64,000 nucleotides of DNA, taken from assembly GCA_008694505.1 (NCBI GenBank), contig VZDJ01000012.1, forward strand, positions 366,996 to 430,995, given 5' to 3'. Below the pieces are notes generated by a model, which was given only the letters and a program-made list of their open reading frames with translations, made no database searches and was not told the DNA's origin. The stretch's first letter is position 1. Each line of letters opens with the position of its first letter. The DNA is from Cyanoderma ruficeps (lineage: Eukaryota > Chordata > Aves > Passeriformes > Timaliidae). Below are positions 17,130-29,166 of this stretch, in pieces. Both the position numbers and the translations under genes were made by a program.

Positions 17130-17943
17130 CTGGACACAAGACATCAGGATTGTAAGGCAGAGAGACTGATGGATCCTGTGAGTACAGGAATTTGCCTGGC
17201 AGAGAAAGACACTCAGGAAAGCTTCAATATTTGGAAAGATTTCTAATTTAGGTACAAATTAGGATTAAGTTTGTCTGGAGAGATTATTCCATGTCTGTTT
17301 TAAGTAATGTTTTCTCGTGTTTCTCCATAGGGATGATTTTTTAATGAACCTGAAGTTAATCTTACTGTTGTGTTCTTGGAACTCTTGGAAGTTCCTAACC
17401 TCAGTTAAAAAGGTGCGATATTTCTTTGATATCCTAAATACCCAAATAAAGCAAGTCGTTCATGTGCGGAACTAGGACTGTACACACAAATGTCAATTTT
17501 TTTGCAGACCCTCTGATTCTGCCACAAAATTCCAGAGCAAAACTGATTTTCAAGTGTTTTGAAAATGAAGATTTTAAATGTAAAATTTAAGAGTATTACT
17601 TTTATGTTTCATTTCTTGCGCCAGAATGTGCTTGGAACTGGCAGGAGCTGCAGTAGATCTATAGGTCAGCAGAGGGAGTTGTATCGCTTCCCATCCCAAC
17701 ACATCCTCCTCCTGCCAAGTGTCACACACTGAGCCTTTAAAACTGGTGGGGTTTGGGCTTCAAAAGCATAATCCCCCAGCTGAGTGCTATTGCATCTATT
17801 GCACCTGGGATTTCATAAAAACTCACACAAACAGTGTTGTGTATGAAATACTGACACAGCCAGAGTCATTCTCTAAACCTACTGCCCTAAACCCTGTAAC
17901 ACAAAAAATGGGGATGTGGAGGAGGAAGGAGCTGCTTTCTCAC

Positions 17944-18175
17944 CCTTTCCTGCACCTTCTCCAGCATCTTGCTCTTGGCTCGAACCTCCTCCTGGATGGA
18001 GTAATAGACATTGAGGAGAGCCTGCTCACTGCTGTCCTCGCTGGATTCCTGCAGTGCAGCCTCCAGCTGCAGCCTCCACTCGTCTGCATATTTCTTCCAG
18101 TGTTTGTGCTTTTCCTTCAGGTCCTTGTTCTGAGCCTGTTCCCCCCATACCACCTCCTGCTCCAGCATCTGCAGC
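17944..18175 (-). pseudogene. KIF17: KIF17 pseudo-exon (C-terminal coiled coil, uninterrupted)
   Basis: The segment reads LQMLEQEVVWGEQAQNKDLK and EKHKHWKKYADEW, then LLNVYYSIQEEVRAKSKMLE. It is clearly KIF17 tail coiled coil and remains open throughout. It is flanked by a CAG acceptor (TTCTCCAG) and a GGTGAG donor. Confidence 0.88.
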
Positions 18176-18357
18176 CTGGAGAAGGGGAACACTGAGCTCA
18201 GTGGTACTAAGAACCAACCTCACAAGTGTGGAGGATGCACGTTCTTCCACGGGTGACATTTGGGAAGACACAGAAATTGGGAATTATGATAAGATTTTCT
18301 GCCCAGAGTAATCATGGCAGATTCTGCTTACTATTAACAGTTTCTGTCATAAAAAGA

Positions 18358-18525
18358 ATCCCAGAATGGTTTGGGTTGGTTGGGAAGGACCTTAAAGCCA
18401 TCTCATCCCACCCCCTGCCGTGGGCAGGGACACCTTCCACTCTCCCAGGTTGCTCCAACACCGTCCAACCTGGCCTTGGACACTTCCATGGATCGTGGGG
18501 CAGTCACAGCTTCTCTGGGGAAAAT
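18358..18525 (-). repeat. CR1 LINE 3'-end fragment
   Basis: AGAATGGTTTGGGTTGG, AAGGACCTTAAAGCCATC, CAGGGACACCTTCCACTC and TCACAGCTTCTCTGGG mark the reverse complement of the CR1 3' end, in a KIF17 pseudogene intron. Confidence 0.88.
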
Positions 18526-20084
18526 ACTCTACAAAGACAAAGCATGTGTCACTCCAAGCACCTCAGTCAACAAGGATGTCCAGAAATCTGTATCTATGCT
18601 CATAAAATTATCTTTAAAACCGTAGTTTTGTGTCGTTTATATTTAAATTCTTACTGAAATAAACATTGAATATATTTTTTTTCAAACATGCACAAAAGGT
18701 GCCAAAATTACACAGAGAATAATTTTAAATGGTGCATGTGGGAGTGTTAGAGCTGAAAGCCACAGTGTGGCTTCCATTTTGGGGCACTATCAGCCAGAGT
18801 TGATGGTTTATGTGACCTCAGCATTGGTTAATGGTGCGGCACAGGCCTGTGTTTGAAATCATGCTCTGACATGGAAATAAAGCCATGCTTCAGAGCCATT
18901 CCTTTGTCTGCACAGGATCTGGAGCAGAGCGGATAGCTCAGGTTGGCCAGCACTAGTTCAAATTGGCTGATAACCCCTTTTCTGTTAACAGCCTCTTAAT
19001 TATCTCCAGACCCCCTGAAATGGCTCATTCTCCCCCAGAACTGATCTGCTATTCTGCTGCACTGCTCCTGCCAGGCAACCTTCCCTTTCCTTTGCTTAAT
19101 ATACAGCTGGATCCAAGGAGTCGATCCATGCTCTGCTGAGCTGCCCCAATATGTAAAGCTTGAGCAGGTGGCTTTGAAATCCCCACAGCTGTGGAACCAA
19201 ACCCTCCTGCCCAATCTGGACAGAACCTGGATTTAACAATGTGATTAGAAGGCCATTTTCCCTTGTTTGCCACAAAAGGAATAGGATACATTCTTGCAAT
19301 AGGACTAGTTCTGCAATAGGACCACGAACATTTGACATCAAATCCAAATGAACGGTTTCTTTGGCGAACTCTCCATTAACAGACAGAATTGCCCACAAAT
19401 TACAGACACTGCTGTTCTGCATTTCATAGCAGGAGATCCAGGAGAGACCCAACAGAGCACGCACACGCCACAGGAAAGCTGAAAGACTGGTTAAAACCCA
19501 CAGAACTGTTCAGAATCAGACTCTGTCACAGCGTATCTTGGGTTGAGCTTTTCTAATTGTAATATAGTTCCACACAATAAGCAAGTGAAAAATCAGCAGA
19601 ATTTGCTTAAATTGTGTATTTCTGGAGCAGCCCAAACCCCCATGCTGCTTCAGTGTGTGCTGGTGTACTCTGGCAGAAGGAATTCTCTCAGGACAGCTCT
19701 CACACAGAGGAAACCTTGAGCCAGGTTGATTTTCAGATGGGCTGAGCACGAGTCTTGAGCCTGCATCCCTCATATCCTAGCCATGTCCTCCAGGCCCTGC
19801 CAGCACCCCTAAAATAGGATTATTGGGAAATTTTGCTGTTAGTTCTGGATGATGTGCTGCAAACACTGTGAGATGCACAAGATGGAGCAAAAGTGGTCTC
19901 AATGATGGAAAGAGTCCATCCATGAGCCACCGGACAGCTGCTGCCTTACCTGCAGGGACATGAGAGGGCTCCAAGTGCCCTTCAAGGACCTCTTTCACAA
20001 GGAAAAGGAGACATCTCCATGACCTGTGTGGGCACATAAGGCTCCCCTACCTGCAGCTCCAGGCAGCATTTGTTACCAGGATCA

Positions 20085-20165
20085 CACTTTGGCATCCCCA
20101 TTTGCTGACTTGATCATCTCCATTTTTCTCTCATAATTCTGGTGCTTGGCCTCACTGAGCCCTGC
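20085..20165 (-). pseudogene. Possible KIF17 stalk pseudo-exon
   Basis: The minus strand encodes SEAKHQNYERKMEMIKSANG, a charged coiled-coil-like stretch in the right position and orientation for the KIF17 stalk. I cannot match it to the family with certainty. It may be coincidental open sequence. Confidence 0.3.
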
Positions 20166-20267
20166 AGGGAACAGCTCTTCATCCACCCAAACAGGGCAAA
20201 GTTAGTTTTGGGGTAAAAACAGCCTGGAGGAGAGAAGGCTCCAGGCAGACCTTAGAGCTTCTCCCAG

Positions 20268-20573
20268 TGCCTAAAGGGGCTCAAAGAAAGCTGGAGAGGG
20301 ACTTGGACAAAAGGCTGGAGTGCCAGGACAAGGGGGAATGGCTTCCCACTGCCAGAGGACAGGGTCAGATGGGATACTGGGAAGAAATCCTTCCCTATGA
20401 TGGTGGTGAGGGCCTGGCACAGGGTGCCCAGAGAAGCTGTGGCTGCCCCTGGATCCTTGGCAGTGTCCAAGGCCAGGCTGGATGGGGCTTGGAGCAGCCT
20501 GGGATAGTGGGAAGCGTCCCTGCCCGTGGCAAGGGGTGAAATGGGATGAGCTTTAAGGTCCCTCCCAAATGAA
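20268..20573 (+). repeat. CR1 LINE 3'-end fragment (longest copy here)
   Basis: This copy starts GGGGCTCAAAGAAAGCTGGA and continues GGGACTTGGACAAAAGG, GAAGAAATCCTTCCC, CAGAGAAGCTGTGGCTGCCC, GATGGGGCTTGGAGCAGCCT and TTTAAGGTCCCTCCCAA. These are the classical CR1 3' sequence in sense orientation. Confidence 0.92.
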
Positions 20574-21878
20574 ACTAGTCCATAATTTCAACTCACATGT
20601 GCCTGGTTTGGGGTTGCACTGATAGTTGGAGCTCAGCAGCTGTGGTGCCATGGCAGAAGGCACCTGCTGCTGCCCAGGGGACAGTTGGCACAAGCAGGGA
20701 TGTCACTGACCTGGCAAGCAGCAGCTGATGGTCTGTGGGCAGGCAAATCCCCAGGGCAGCTCCTGCTGCTAAAGCACTGCCCCTGCTCACCTCACCACTG
20801 TCTGTGACAGTCCCAGGTGCTGCTGGGTCCTGGGGACAAGAGGAAAACAAAGGATGTAGCTCTTGAAAGATGCAATGAGAGTTCTGGGGGTGATTAAGCA
20901 CAATGTTACCCACTCAGGTTTGTTCATCCTGAGGGGAGGAGGAGCATGGAGGGTACCTGGGCTGCAGCAACAGCATCTTCATATGAAGGTGTGTGGTCAG
21001 AGGTCCTTCTAGCCCATGTGTCAGCTGAAAATAGGAAATTCCCACAATGTTGGTACTGAGCTGTGCAAAACTAGACATGAATCTCTGAAACTGTCTCCCA
21101 AAGCCTTTACCCAACGCTAGGAATGATGTGTCTGAAAGGAAAAGGGCTGTCATTCACCTACTTCTGCTGGTAAGTAAAACCATGAAACACTGAGAGGGTG
21201 TATCAGGTAAGGATTGTAGATTGTACAGGGCTGGGATAGCCTGGGTCCAAAAATAATCCATTTCAGAGCCTAAGGGTGCACATGAGGGAAGGGGAGGAGA
21301 GAGGAGGCGAGGTGAGAAATATCTGCCTTGCAGTGAGCAATGGTGTGGATAATCCACCGGGAGAGCAAGTGCTGCAGCACATTTGCATTGGGAGGAAGAG
21401 ACCACAGCAGCCACCCTGGCCTCAGGAAAGAGAGTCCAGTGGGATGGGGACAGAGCAGTGACCTCTGCTCCAGAGACACACTGCCCTCAGTCAGGGGGAC
21501 TCTGCTATGTGAGCAAAAACCGGGTGTTTCATACAAAAATGAGGCTTTTCATTGCCTCAAGGCTTACAGGGTGGGTCAGAGTCAGGCTGGTCCTGACAGG
21601 GAAAGAAGTCAGGGAAATAGGGAAGAGGACAAAGCTGGGACAGAGTCTTAAATCTGGTTCAGGAGAGGCAAAGACCCTGCTCCTGCTGTGGATAGGGGTG
21701 GGTTGAGAGCATGGACTGCTGCAGCCAGACAGCACTTGCTGCAGTGACTTGCTGCAGTGGCACCACTTGCTGCCTTTTAAAGGCTGCAGTGGCTGCCACA
21801 GATCTGAGTGCAAAAACAGTCCCTGCTCCTGAGGGAACCTGGACGTGGCTGCACAGTCTCCACCTGCCTCCTCCACAC

Positions 21879-22026
21879 CTGCTTCCTTCCTGAGGAGGTC
21901 CTGGAGAACAGACACCTTGAGATCAAAGTCATCTCTCAGGCTGCTGATGTCCTTCTCCAGGTGGGCGTGGGACGCCTACTCCGCTTGGTAACTGGCCTGG
22001 ACCTGGGCCAGCCTCTCCTGGTACTC
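21879..22026 (-). pseudogene. KIF17: KIF17 pseudo-exon (stalk coiled coil)
   Basis: The exon reads EYQERLAQVQASYQAE, then TAG (21976-21978), then HAHLEKDISSLRDDFDLKV and LQDLLRKEAG. It matches the KIF17 coiled-coil segment of the same register. The stop replaces a Gln codon. Splice sites TTGCAG and GCAG|GTGTGG remain. Confidence 0.82.
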
Positions 22027-22633
22027 CTGCAAGGCACAACAACAGTCCTGTGACTGTACCCAAGGTCACATCCAGGTGCATTCCAAGTCACACCTTATGC
22101 CCATCCCAATACAACTCCACCATCAGTATTCACTGACTTTTTCTGTGACTTAAGTTGACACATTAGTGATTGTTGTTGATGAAAGTGACTATTCAGCCCT
22201 AAAAATGGCTGGTTTTGTTGGTTGTGGTGCCCTGGAATGAACTTTCTAAAAGGAAGGGGAGAGTTTTGTTTCCCTCTGGCTCCTCATTCTTCCTCATGGC
22301 TCTGTATTCCTCTTTTTCCTCATCTCTCTACTGTTCCTAACACCTTTGACTACTGCTTTCATCAACTCTATTCCTCCCTTTTCTGACAATTTCACATGTA
22401 GTTCCTCCAAAAATTCTTCTGGGAATCCATTCCAATCCATCCCGAGAACAAGAGGTGGGTTACAATAAGGCACATGGCCTTCATAACACATGGTCTGTTC
22501 ATAGAAGTCCAAGGATTACAAAACAGAGAAATAAATAGAAAAAGAGAAGCGTTCTGGAAAGGCTGAACCATATTTGTAATGATTACTATGAAAAAGTTTT
22601 AGTCAAAGCCATTCTGGGTTATCCCTTCCCAGC

Positions 22634-22732
22634 TTCTCTGATCAGCTGCTTCTCTGCTTCCAGATCCACCAGGGGTTTGAGGCAGGGAGCTGGATTTGCT
22701 CCCAGGTGAGCAGCCTCAGCAGGTAGAAGCCC
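22634..22732 (-). pseudogene. KIF17: KIF17 pseudo-exon (proximal stalk)
   Basis: In one frame the segment reads PAPCLKPLVDLEAEKQLIRE, matching the conserved EAEKQLIRE segment of KIF17. The acceptor is TTTGTAG. The donor after AGAGAA reads GCTGGG, so GT is replaced by GC. Boundaries are approximate. Confidence 0.6.
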
Positions 22733-23758
22733 TACAAAGCAAAGTAGAAATAAATATCACTCAGAGTCACTGGGTGGGATTGTCTGCAGAATTCCTGGAA
22801 AGAGAACAAAGAAGTTGGGTGCCAGGAAAGAACATGACAAGCCCTGTGCTCCTTCAAACCGTGCTTGTTGCCAAAATGCTGCTGGCCCAGGGCTCCATAG
22901 GTGTGGGGAGAGAGGGAGAGGTTCCAGCTTCAGGGGAAATATGGAAGTGAATGTAATTATATGGTATTTAAAAATACAAGTATGTCTTTCAAAGAAAAAC
23001 AAGAGACCTGTTTCCAGGGCTATGCTACAGATTTGGGAGACAAAAGACACTGGGAAGATGAAAAGTGCAAGGAAATTACCTTCTTTGTTTACAGGTTTTT
23101 CTGAAAGGCGGCAGAAAGGGGAAAAAAGTCATCCTACAGCCTTATTCCCCTGCTGAAAGTTGCCCTTTTTTAGAGGCTAATTCACCAAAGGCGATCAGCT
23201 CCCTAAAGACTGCTCTTCCCCATTTGCTCCTTCATTTCCTATTCTTGCTCCAGAGGACAGAGCAGGTGTGCTGAGGCTGGGCTGGGTCCTCAAGCACTGC
23301 CATAAGGAGGGCAAAACTTCTCTTGTAGTGTCAAAAATTCATATGGTAGGAGAACAGGGGCTGAATGCTTACTTTGAAAACACACATATATATATTTAAT
23401 AGAGAATTTTACGGTATTATTTCTTTTGCAGCTCAGTTTTGTTCTTCCAGCTGAAACCTCTCTTCTGACCAAATTCTAGCCCAGAAATAACCAGATATAA
23501 TCACCTGAAATAACCAAGGATTTGAATCATGTCAGCCTTTTCTAACAGAATTTGTCACTATTGAAAGCACTGGATTATTGAGATGGTCTTTGCCAGTGGA
23601 ATAAGGTCAATTTAGCAGCAGTGAAGGAAAAGTCTGTAACCAGAATGGAGACCTCTTCCTCCAATAGGTAAGGGAAAAGTTGAGGTAAAATTTAAATAAC
23701 ATTTTCTGTGTAAAATCCCCTTTTTGGACACCTCTGCAGCCAGTAAAGGCTCTCCTAC

Positions 23759-24210
23759 CTGACAAGTCCCTTGCGCCCATCTGTTCAGCTAGAATGGCCT
23801 TCAGCTTCTTGAGCTCCTCCTGATACTCCCTCAGCAGGGCATCCTTGGAGTCCTTGGCGATGCAGGGCTTGTTCCTGATGTTCCTGGTTCAATGTGCGTA
23901 GCGCAAGGTGCTGAGGCTTTCCTCACAGCTGTCATCAGCTGGAGATAGGCACACCACCATCAGGGTCCTGGTGTTCCCCCCAGGGAGTCCTGGAGCAGCC
24001 TGGTCAGCTTGGAGTCTCGGTAGGGAATGTGTCTGCACCTGCCATCCACCAGGGCTGAGATGACATTGCCCAGGGCAGACAGGGAAAGGTTGATTTTGGT
24101 AGTTTCTTTCAGCCATTCCCCTGTGGCACTAGTCCTTGACTGTCTCTCACTTCCTGCCAGAGCCACCAAGTTGAGTTTGGCAGCCCTAACGTGGTCTTGC
24201 CCTCACTCAT
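23759..24210 (-). pseudogene. KIF17: KIF17 pseudo-exon 5 (switch II, microtubule-binding helices, neck)
   Basis: The exon carries TGA at 24203-24205 (Arg codon to stop in the DERG segment). It then reads [12 protein letters not shown] (Asp of DLAGSE replaced by Ala), [20 protein letters not shown] and [20 protein letters not shown] one-base shift follows, then [14 protein letters not shown] and LSTLRYAH, then TGA at 23889-23891, then KDALLREYQEELKKLKAIL of the neck coil. It is a textbook kinesin exon with at least three disabling changes. Confidence 0.92.
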
Positions 24211-24584
24211 CTGCAGGGAAACAATTCCCAGTTAACTCTTAGAAGGAAGCATCTCAGCAGTCAAGAATGAGGAGGCTCACAGCACCACGTCCTCTTCCAG
24301 CCCTGTTTTTTGCATGCTTTAGGCCCTGACTCCCTGAAGCAAGTAAATATCTACTTAATCTTAACACTGTGCATTTTAGTGCTTTCCTCAACAGGATCCA
24401 CAGTAAAAATTCATGCCTGTTCTTACTCTCCCAGTGAGCTCTGAATACACACACCCCCCTCCAAATATTTCAATAGTATTTACAATTTCAGCCAAAGACT
24501 TCTTCAAATAACATGATCAGACTGTGAGTTTATACAACCATTTTCCTCCTCAGTTTGTTTCATGAGAAGAAATTTAGATGACAT

Positions 24585-24735
24585 ATACAGAAATTCTTCC
24601 TTGTGAGGGTGGGGAGGCCCTGGCCCAGAGAAGCTGTGGCTGCCCCTGGATCCCTGGAAGTGTCCAAGGCCAGGCTGGACAGGGCTTGGAGCAACCTGGG
24701 ATAGTGGAAAATGTCCCTGCCCATGGCCCAAACTC
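24585..24735 (+). repeat. CR1 LINE 3'-end fragment
   Basis: The order AGAAATTCTTCCTTGTGAGG, AGAAGCTGTGGCTGCCCC, GGACAGGGCTTGGAGCAACC, then TGTCCCTGCCCATGG shows a sense-strand CR1 3' end. Confidence 0.9.
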
Positions 24736-26401
24736 CCCAGATGAGGAGATGGATCCTGGTGAGGAGTTAAACCCAGTGAGCTGGTGCCATTCCCATCACT
24801 TTAAGCCAGGAGCAGATTGAGCTGAGGCTACCCAGCTGCCTGGAGACACACCTTCCACAGGGAATACCTGCTTCCTGGTCTGCATGTGAGGCTGTGAGTA
24901 AAACCGAGTGCATCTGGTTCCTTTAGAAGCCCTGCACTTTCATTGGCTCCTTACCTTTCCCAGTCTCATACAGAGCAAAGAGTTGGACACACATTCCTGG
25001 AACTACTGTCCTAAGTGCTGGACCACACTCTTGGATGTCCACATCCTAAATATGCTATAAGATTGCAACTCAAATTCAAGGGAAAAGGTCCTTTAGCACT
25101 CCAAGCACAGAAAGCATTGAGATTTTAACTGAATTCACCCCTTTCAAGGCAGACTTCCAAAAATCCTGTCCTTGAAAGGAGTCAGAGTTCTGTTTTACAG
25201 CTCTGGACAATACCTAAACATGAGCAAAGAACAATCTGATGCATGAGGGAAAGTTGAAAGTTCACAGGTAAACACTAAAACCTCTAAAATCTGTTGCCCC
25301 AGCATATTTCTGTTACAACAATAGATTGGTAACTGTGGAGTTTAATGTTTGCTGCTGAGAAAACTTCTTTCCCTCTAGCTCATTCTCATGTGTCAACACA
25401 TGGGACAATAGGGTAAAAACACATGGGGCTTAAACAGAGCACCCTCTCCTTATCCTTTCTTGTGCTGGGTTGAATGGGCAGTCACAAAAAGTAGGTTTTC
25501 TAACCCTTTCCCTTCTTCCCTTGGTTCATGTAAACACTGCCAGGCAATCAAAAAGCTGTTTTGGTTCCTGCCAGTCTTTTTACCCACTGAGGCTGTTTGT
25601 TTCCAGCTCAGAGCTCATGGTTTAGTTCCTATGGTGTGAGAAGGTCCCCAGACTCTTACTAAAATGTCTGCAGCAGCCTAAAGATCTTCCCTGTCAGCTC
25701 ATTGGCCTGGGCTGATGGCAGAAGCACTCAACATAAAGGAATAAAACATCTGCTAATCTAAATAAAAATACTGTAAAAATAAATAAGTATAAAAAATAAA
25801 ATTTTAGAAAGGTGTAAAAATCTAAGTAAAAATACTAATGGGAACTTGCATGTTTCAAACATCTGCAGCCAAGAACCCAGTATTTTCCATAATTCCTAAA
25901 TGTGTTACTTTAAAAAAAGTAATTTTATTCCCTTTAAAATATCAAGTCTCTGTAAATTATTATTTCATACAGGCTCACCTGGAAAAGAAGTTTGAACTCT
26001 TTATGAAGCCTAAAGATGACAACAGAAATACCAAATTCCTCAACTATTTCAGCCAATGCTCACCCCAGCAGAACCATCCAGTTTATGGGGATTGGTGAGA
26101 GCCCTCAACATTCTTCTTTAATATTCCATTTATTTTCAACTGCCAAAGCTGCAGGTTTCCCACCTGCCATCCCATTCCATGTCATGTTTTCAAAGCTTTA
26201 AATCAGAGAAATGCAGGCTAGATTGAAGGCCCTGCACCAATCGAGCACGGAAGGGGAGTGCAAATACTTCCTCCCTGTTGGGATAAAGCTGGGATTTTAC
26301 AGACCCACACAACACATCCAGTGTCTGTGTTAATTGAGAAACTCCCCAAATCCCTCACTTACTAAGTGGAAAATGAGGTACTATCATCAACATCTGGAAT
26401 C
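24736..26401. other. AT-rich KIF17 pseudogene intron, no feature recognised
   Basis: This is unique intronic sequence with an A/T-rich patch at about 25735-25830 (runs of TAAAAATA). No exon or named repeat was recognised. Confidence 0.5.
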
Positions 26402-26707
26402 ACAGTTTTGAAAGACATTGTGTAACATTCCCCATGACTGAAAGAGCTGAAGAAAACGAAGCCAAGCTGTTCCCAGCCAAGGTCAAAGACAAGGCAGAGG
26501 TTAAGAGATTAATTCCTTTCTGCTGCCAGAAAAACCCTCTTGAGGTCCCTGTTCAGACCCAGAGTGGCAGCTCTTCCAACTAAAGAAATGTCAGTAAGAT
26601 ATTCAAGAAAAGAAAATTAGCCACTAAAACCTTATTAAAGGATCCTTTAATTCCATCTTTAAAAAATAGGCCCTATGATTAAGCTCAATGAAGGAATTGT
26701 CAGGTGA
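26402..26707. repeat. 306-bp direct duplication flanking the ERV (left copy)
   Basis: This host segment ends exactly at the outer edge of the left LTR. It is repeated at 34641-34946 with about six substitutions and no indels. It contains no viral sequence. The right copy starts exactly where the right LTR ends. Confidence 0.93.
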
Positions 26708-27478
26708 TGTTATAAAAATCGGGACACAGATCTCTTAATCAAGATCTAAACTTTATTAAAATGAAGATTAGATAGATTATAGAGATCTTGAACAAAAAAC
26801 AACAAAAAGATAATACAAAAGAAAGAAAAAATAAAACAAGCAAAACCAGCAAAATGACACAATTTGGCCGAATTGTCATGAACCCTGACAAGGGTTCCTG
26901 TCACAGCAGAGTTCAAAGTTCGATCGAACTGGGAGGCAGATCTCAGGCCAGCCCGCGCTGGGTCCGTGATCATCTACACTCCGACGTGCGGTTTCCAAAG
27001 TCCAGTTTTTATACGGTTTATTTTTCCTCGGGCCAGGATTTTCTTTTGGAAATGGCGTTCTCATTCAGGTTCTGATGGTGTTTTGCCGAATCTGAATGGG
27101 GTTCCGAGGGTTTGGCTCAGCCTGCTTTCAGTTGCAGAGAGGGTCCCTGTCCCCAGACATCCAGATGTAAGTTTTCGGGGTCCCCTCTTGAATGGGAGCA
27201 GTTCTGGCTGTTTTGATCCAGGGATGGGCTCATTCTCCTCTGAAAGCCTCAAGTATAATCTTAGCTGTTGAGGGCTGTGAGGACTGAGCCATTCGGTCTG
27301 GGGATGGGCCCATTTTCCTCTGAAAGCCCGCTGTGAGGACTGAGCTGGCATGTTCTTTTCATTTGTAGATTTGGCCCTGCATTCTTCCACGATCGCCTCT
27401 TGCCTCTTGCCTGTATTTTCTAACAACTTTAAGAGTTTATTTCTCAACCCCCCCAATCAATCTGTATCATTAATAACA
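26708..27478 (-). repeat. 3' LTR of the provirus
   Basis: The 771-bp LTR is bounded by TGTTAT and ATAACA on the proviral strand. The TATA box TATAAAA lies at 27007-27013 (minus). AATAAA lies at 26752-26757 close to the 3' end, which implies a long R and a very short U5. It lacks a block of about 22 bp that is present in the 5' LTR. Confidence 0.92.
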
Positions 27479-27493
27479 AACCCCTCCCCCTTT
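27479..27493 (-). promoter_or_regulatory. Polypurine tract
   Basis: The proviral strand reads AAAGGGGGAGGGGTT directly upstream of the 3' LTR, which is the expected plus-strand primer for reverse transcription. Confidence 0.8.
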
Positions 27494-27545
27494 CAAGAAA
27501 CTCAGATTGTTGGGGGGTTTCCTCATTATTTACAAACTATATTTC

Positions 27546-29166
27546 TCAATTATCATCCCATTGGTCCGATTCGTTCCCTCTGGCGAATCCCCTTAATCTA
27601 GTTTCCTGCTCGAATCGATCCAGGATTCTAGCAGCCCGGTTTCCCCTCTGGGAGGGGGATGGGAATAGACGGCTTTTTCCCTTCCCCCATGAGCATATCT
27701 TTTTTACCAAAAATCCCAGGCCAAACATGATCAGGATTCCTGCGGCTACTAGCATCCAGCCTTTCTGTTCCTGAGGGATTCGGACCTCCCACACTGTGTC
27801 CCACCTTTTCTTTGCTGAGCGAGTCAGCTGCCTAATTTCAGTGATTAGATGTTTGATGATCTGGGTGTAATTTTTAGTATCACGATCACACCCCGTCTGG
27901 TTTATTATCTTGCACACCCCTTCTTGTTCTCCCAGAATCTGGTTCATGGCCCTTCTGGTCTGCCGTACTTGTTTTTTTTTTTTTTTTTTTTTTTAGGTGA
28001 GCCTGCCGTTCCAACAGCAGCTCGAGGGCACTCCCTGTGAGGTTTAACATCCTTTCAAAAGAAACCTGGTTTTGTTTCAATTTTGCCTCCGGGCTCAGAC
28101 CCTCCTCATTCTGGGAAAAACAGAAGTTTTTTGTGTAGTGCATACAAATTCTTTCATTTCCTAATTCAAATAAATTTAAAAAAAATTGATCCCAATCCTT
28201 TGGGGAAGCTTTACCTCTGGTGTTTTCTCCCACCCAGTAAAGTTTCCCACCCATAGTACATATTTCCAATTTTTCTTCATCATAACATTCTTGATTCACC
28301 TGATGATATTGTTTAAACACTGAAATCAATTTTTCCCCATTCCATACCGTCTGATTACACTCGGTACAAACGGGGATTTGAGGGATGTCATCTGGACCCT
28401 CCCAGAAGGAGCGATTCTCACCTTCTCTGTCCCTGAGGAGTGCTTCAGTTTTTTATACAAATTGTCTCCCCCCTGGTATAGCAAATTTGGTATCGAATCC
28501 CGTCACTCACACACTGACCTTGGGGTTCCAGGCATTCCAGTGATGATGTGGGTTGGCCTAGTGTGAACGAACATCACACACGATCGGCACCCCTCCTGAA
28601 GGAGGCGCGGCTCAGAGGGAGCACCCCCGGCCGATTCACCGATCATTAGGCCCAGGGCTAGCAGGACTATCCCTCGGGATATCCCTTTCCCTCTGCCTCG
28701 GCCTTCGCCCGTAGGGGGGCGGGACCCTACGGCGGGCGTATATCTCTTCTTGGCAGCAGGGAAACTCTCCCGGGAAGCCCTCTGCCCGTACCGCAAACCT
28801 TCGTCTGAAGGCACCCCACCGGCTAAGTTCAACTGGATCTGCCACACACGGAACCCCGGTATTTCTCCGGCACTCCCTTTGAAGGATCCCAGCTTTTGTA
28901 TGAAACAGGCCATGAAGGCCGAGATCCAGGAGCACCGCCCACTCACACGATCCCCTTTTTAACATTCCCAATCTGTCAGCAACACACAGGGCTAGGACGG
29001 TGAGGTTCAGCTCCTTCTGATAGCACTTATAACAGTAGCTATCAGGTCTCTCCCCCCCTCGGCAGTGGACTACCCAAATCCGATGACAAAACATGCACTC
29101 GAAATGTACAAAAGGAAAACAATTGCACCCGGGGATTTCGCAACTTATCCGGTCTGCCCCGTTCAT
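27546..29166 (-). pseudogene. env: ERV env remnant, multiply frameshifted
   Basis: Pieces in order: a Cys-rich frame (29166-28636) whose start overlaps the pol end; a hydrophobic signal-peptide-like segment (GIVLLALGLMIGESAGG, in 28946-28503); a surface-subunit-like stretch (28329 onward, Cys-containing); then, after a 23-A run, a transmembrane-subunit segment (27947-27546). The last has a QTRRAMNQI-type heptad, a C-x6-G-C loop, an anchor helix (GWMLVAAGILIMFGLGFLV) and a short cytoplasmic tail. The surface subunit looks far shorter than a gammaretroviral one. No functional envelope can be made. Confidence 0.75.
27972..27994 (-). repeat. 23-base homopolymer inside ERV env
   Basis: Twenty-three consecutive T on the plus strand (A on the proviral strand) lie between the surface-like part and the transmembrane helix and shift the frame there. 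Confidence 0.95.
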
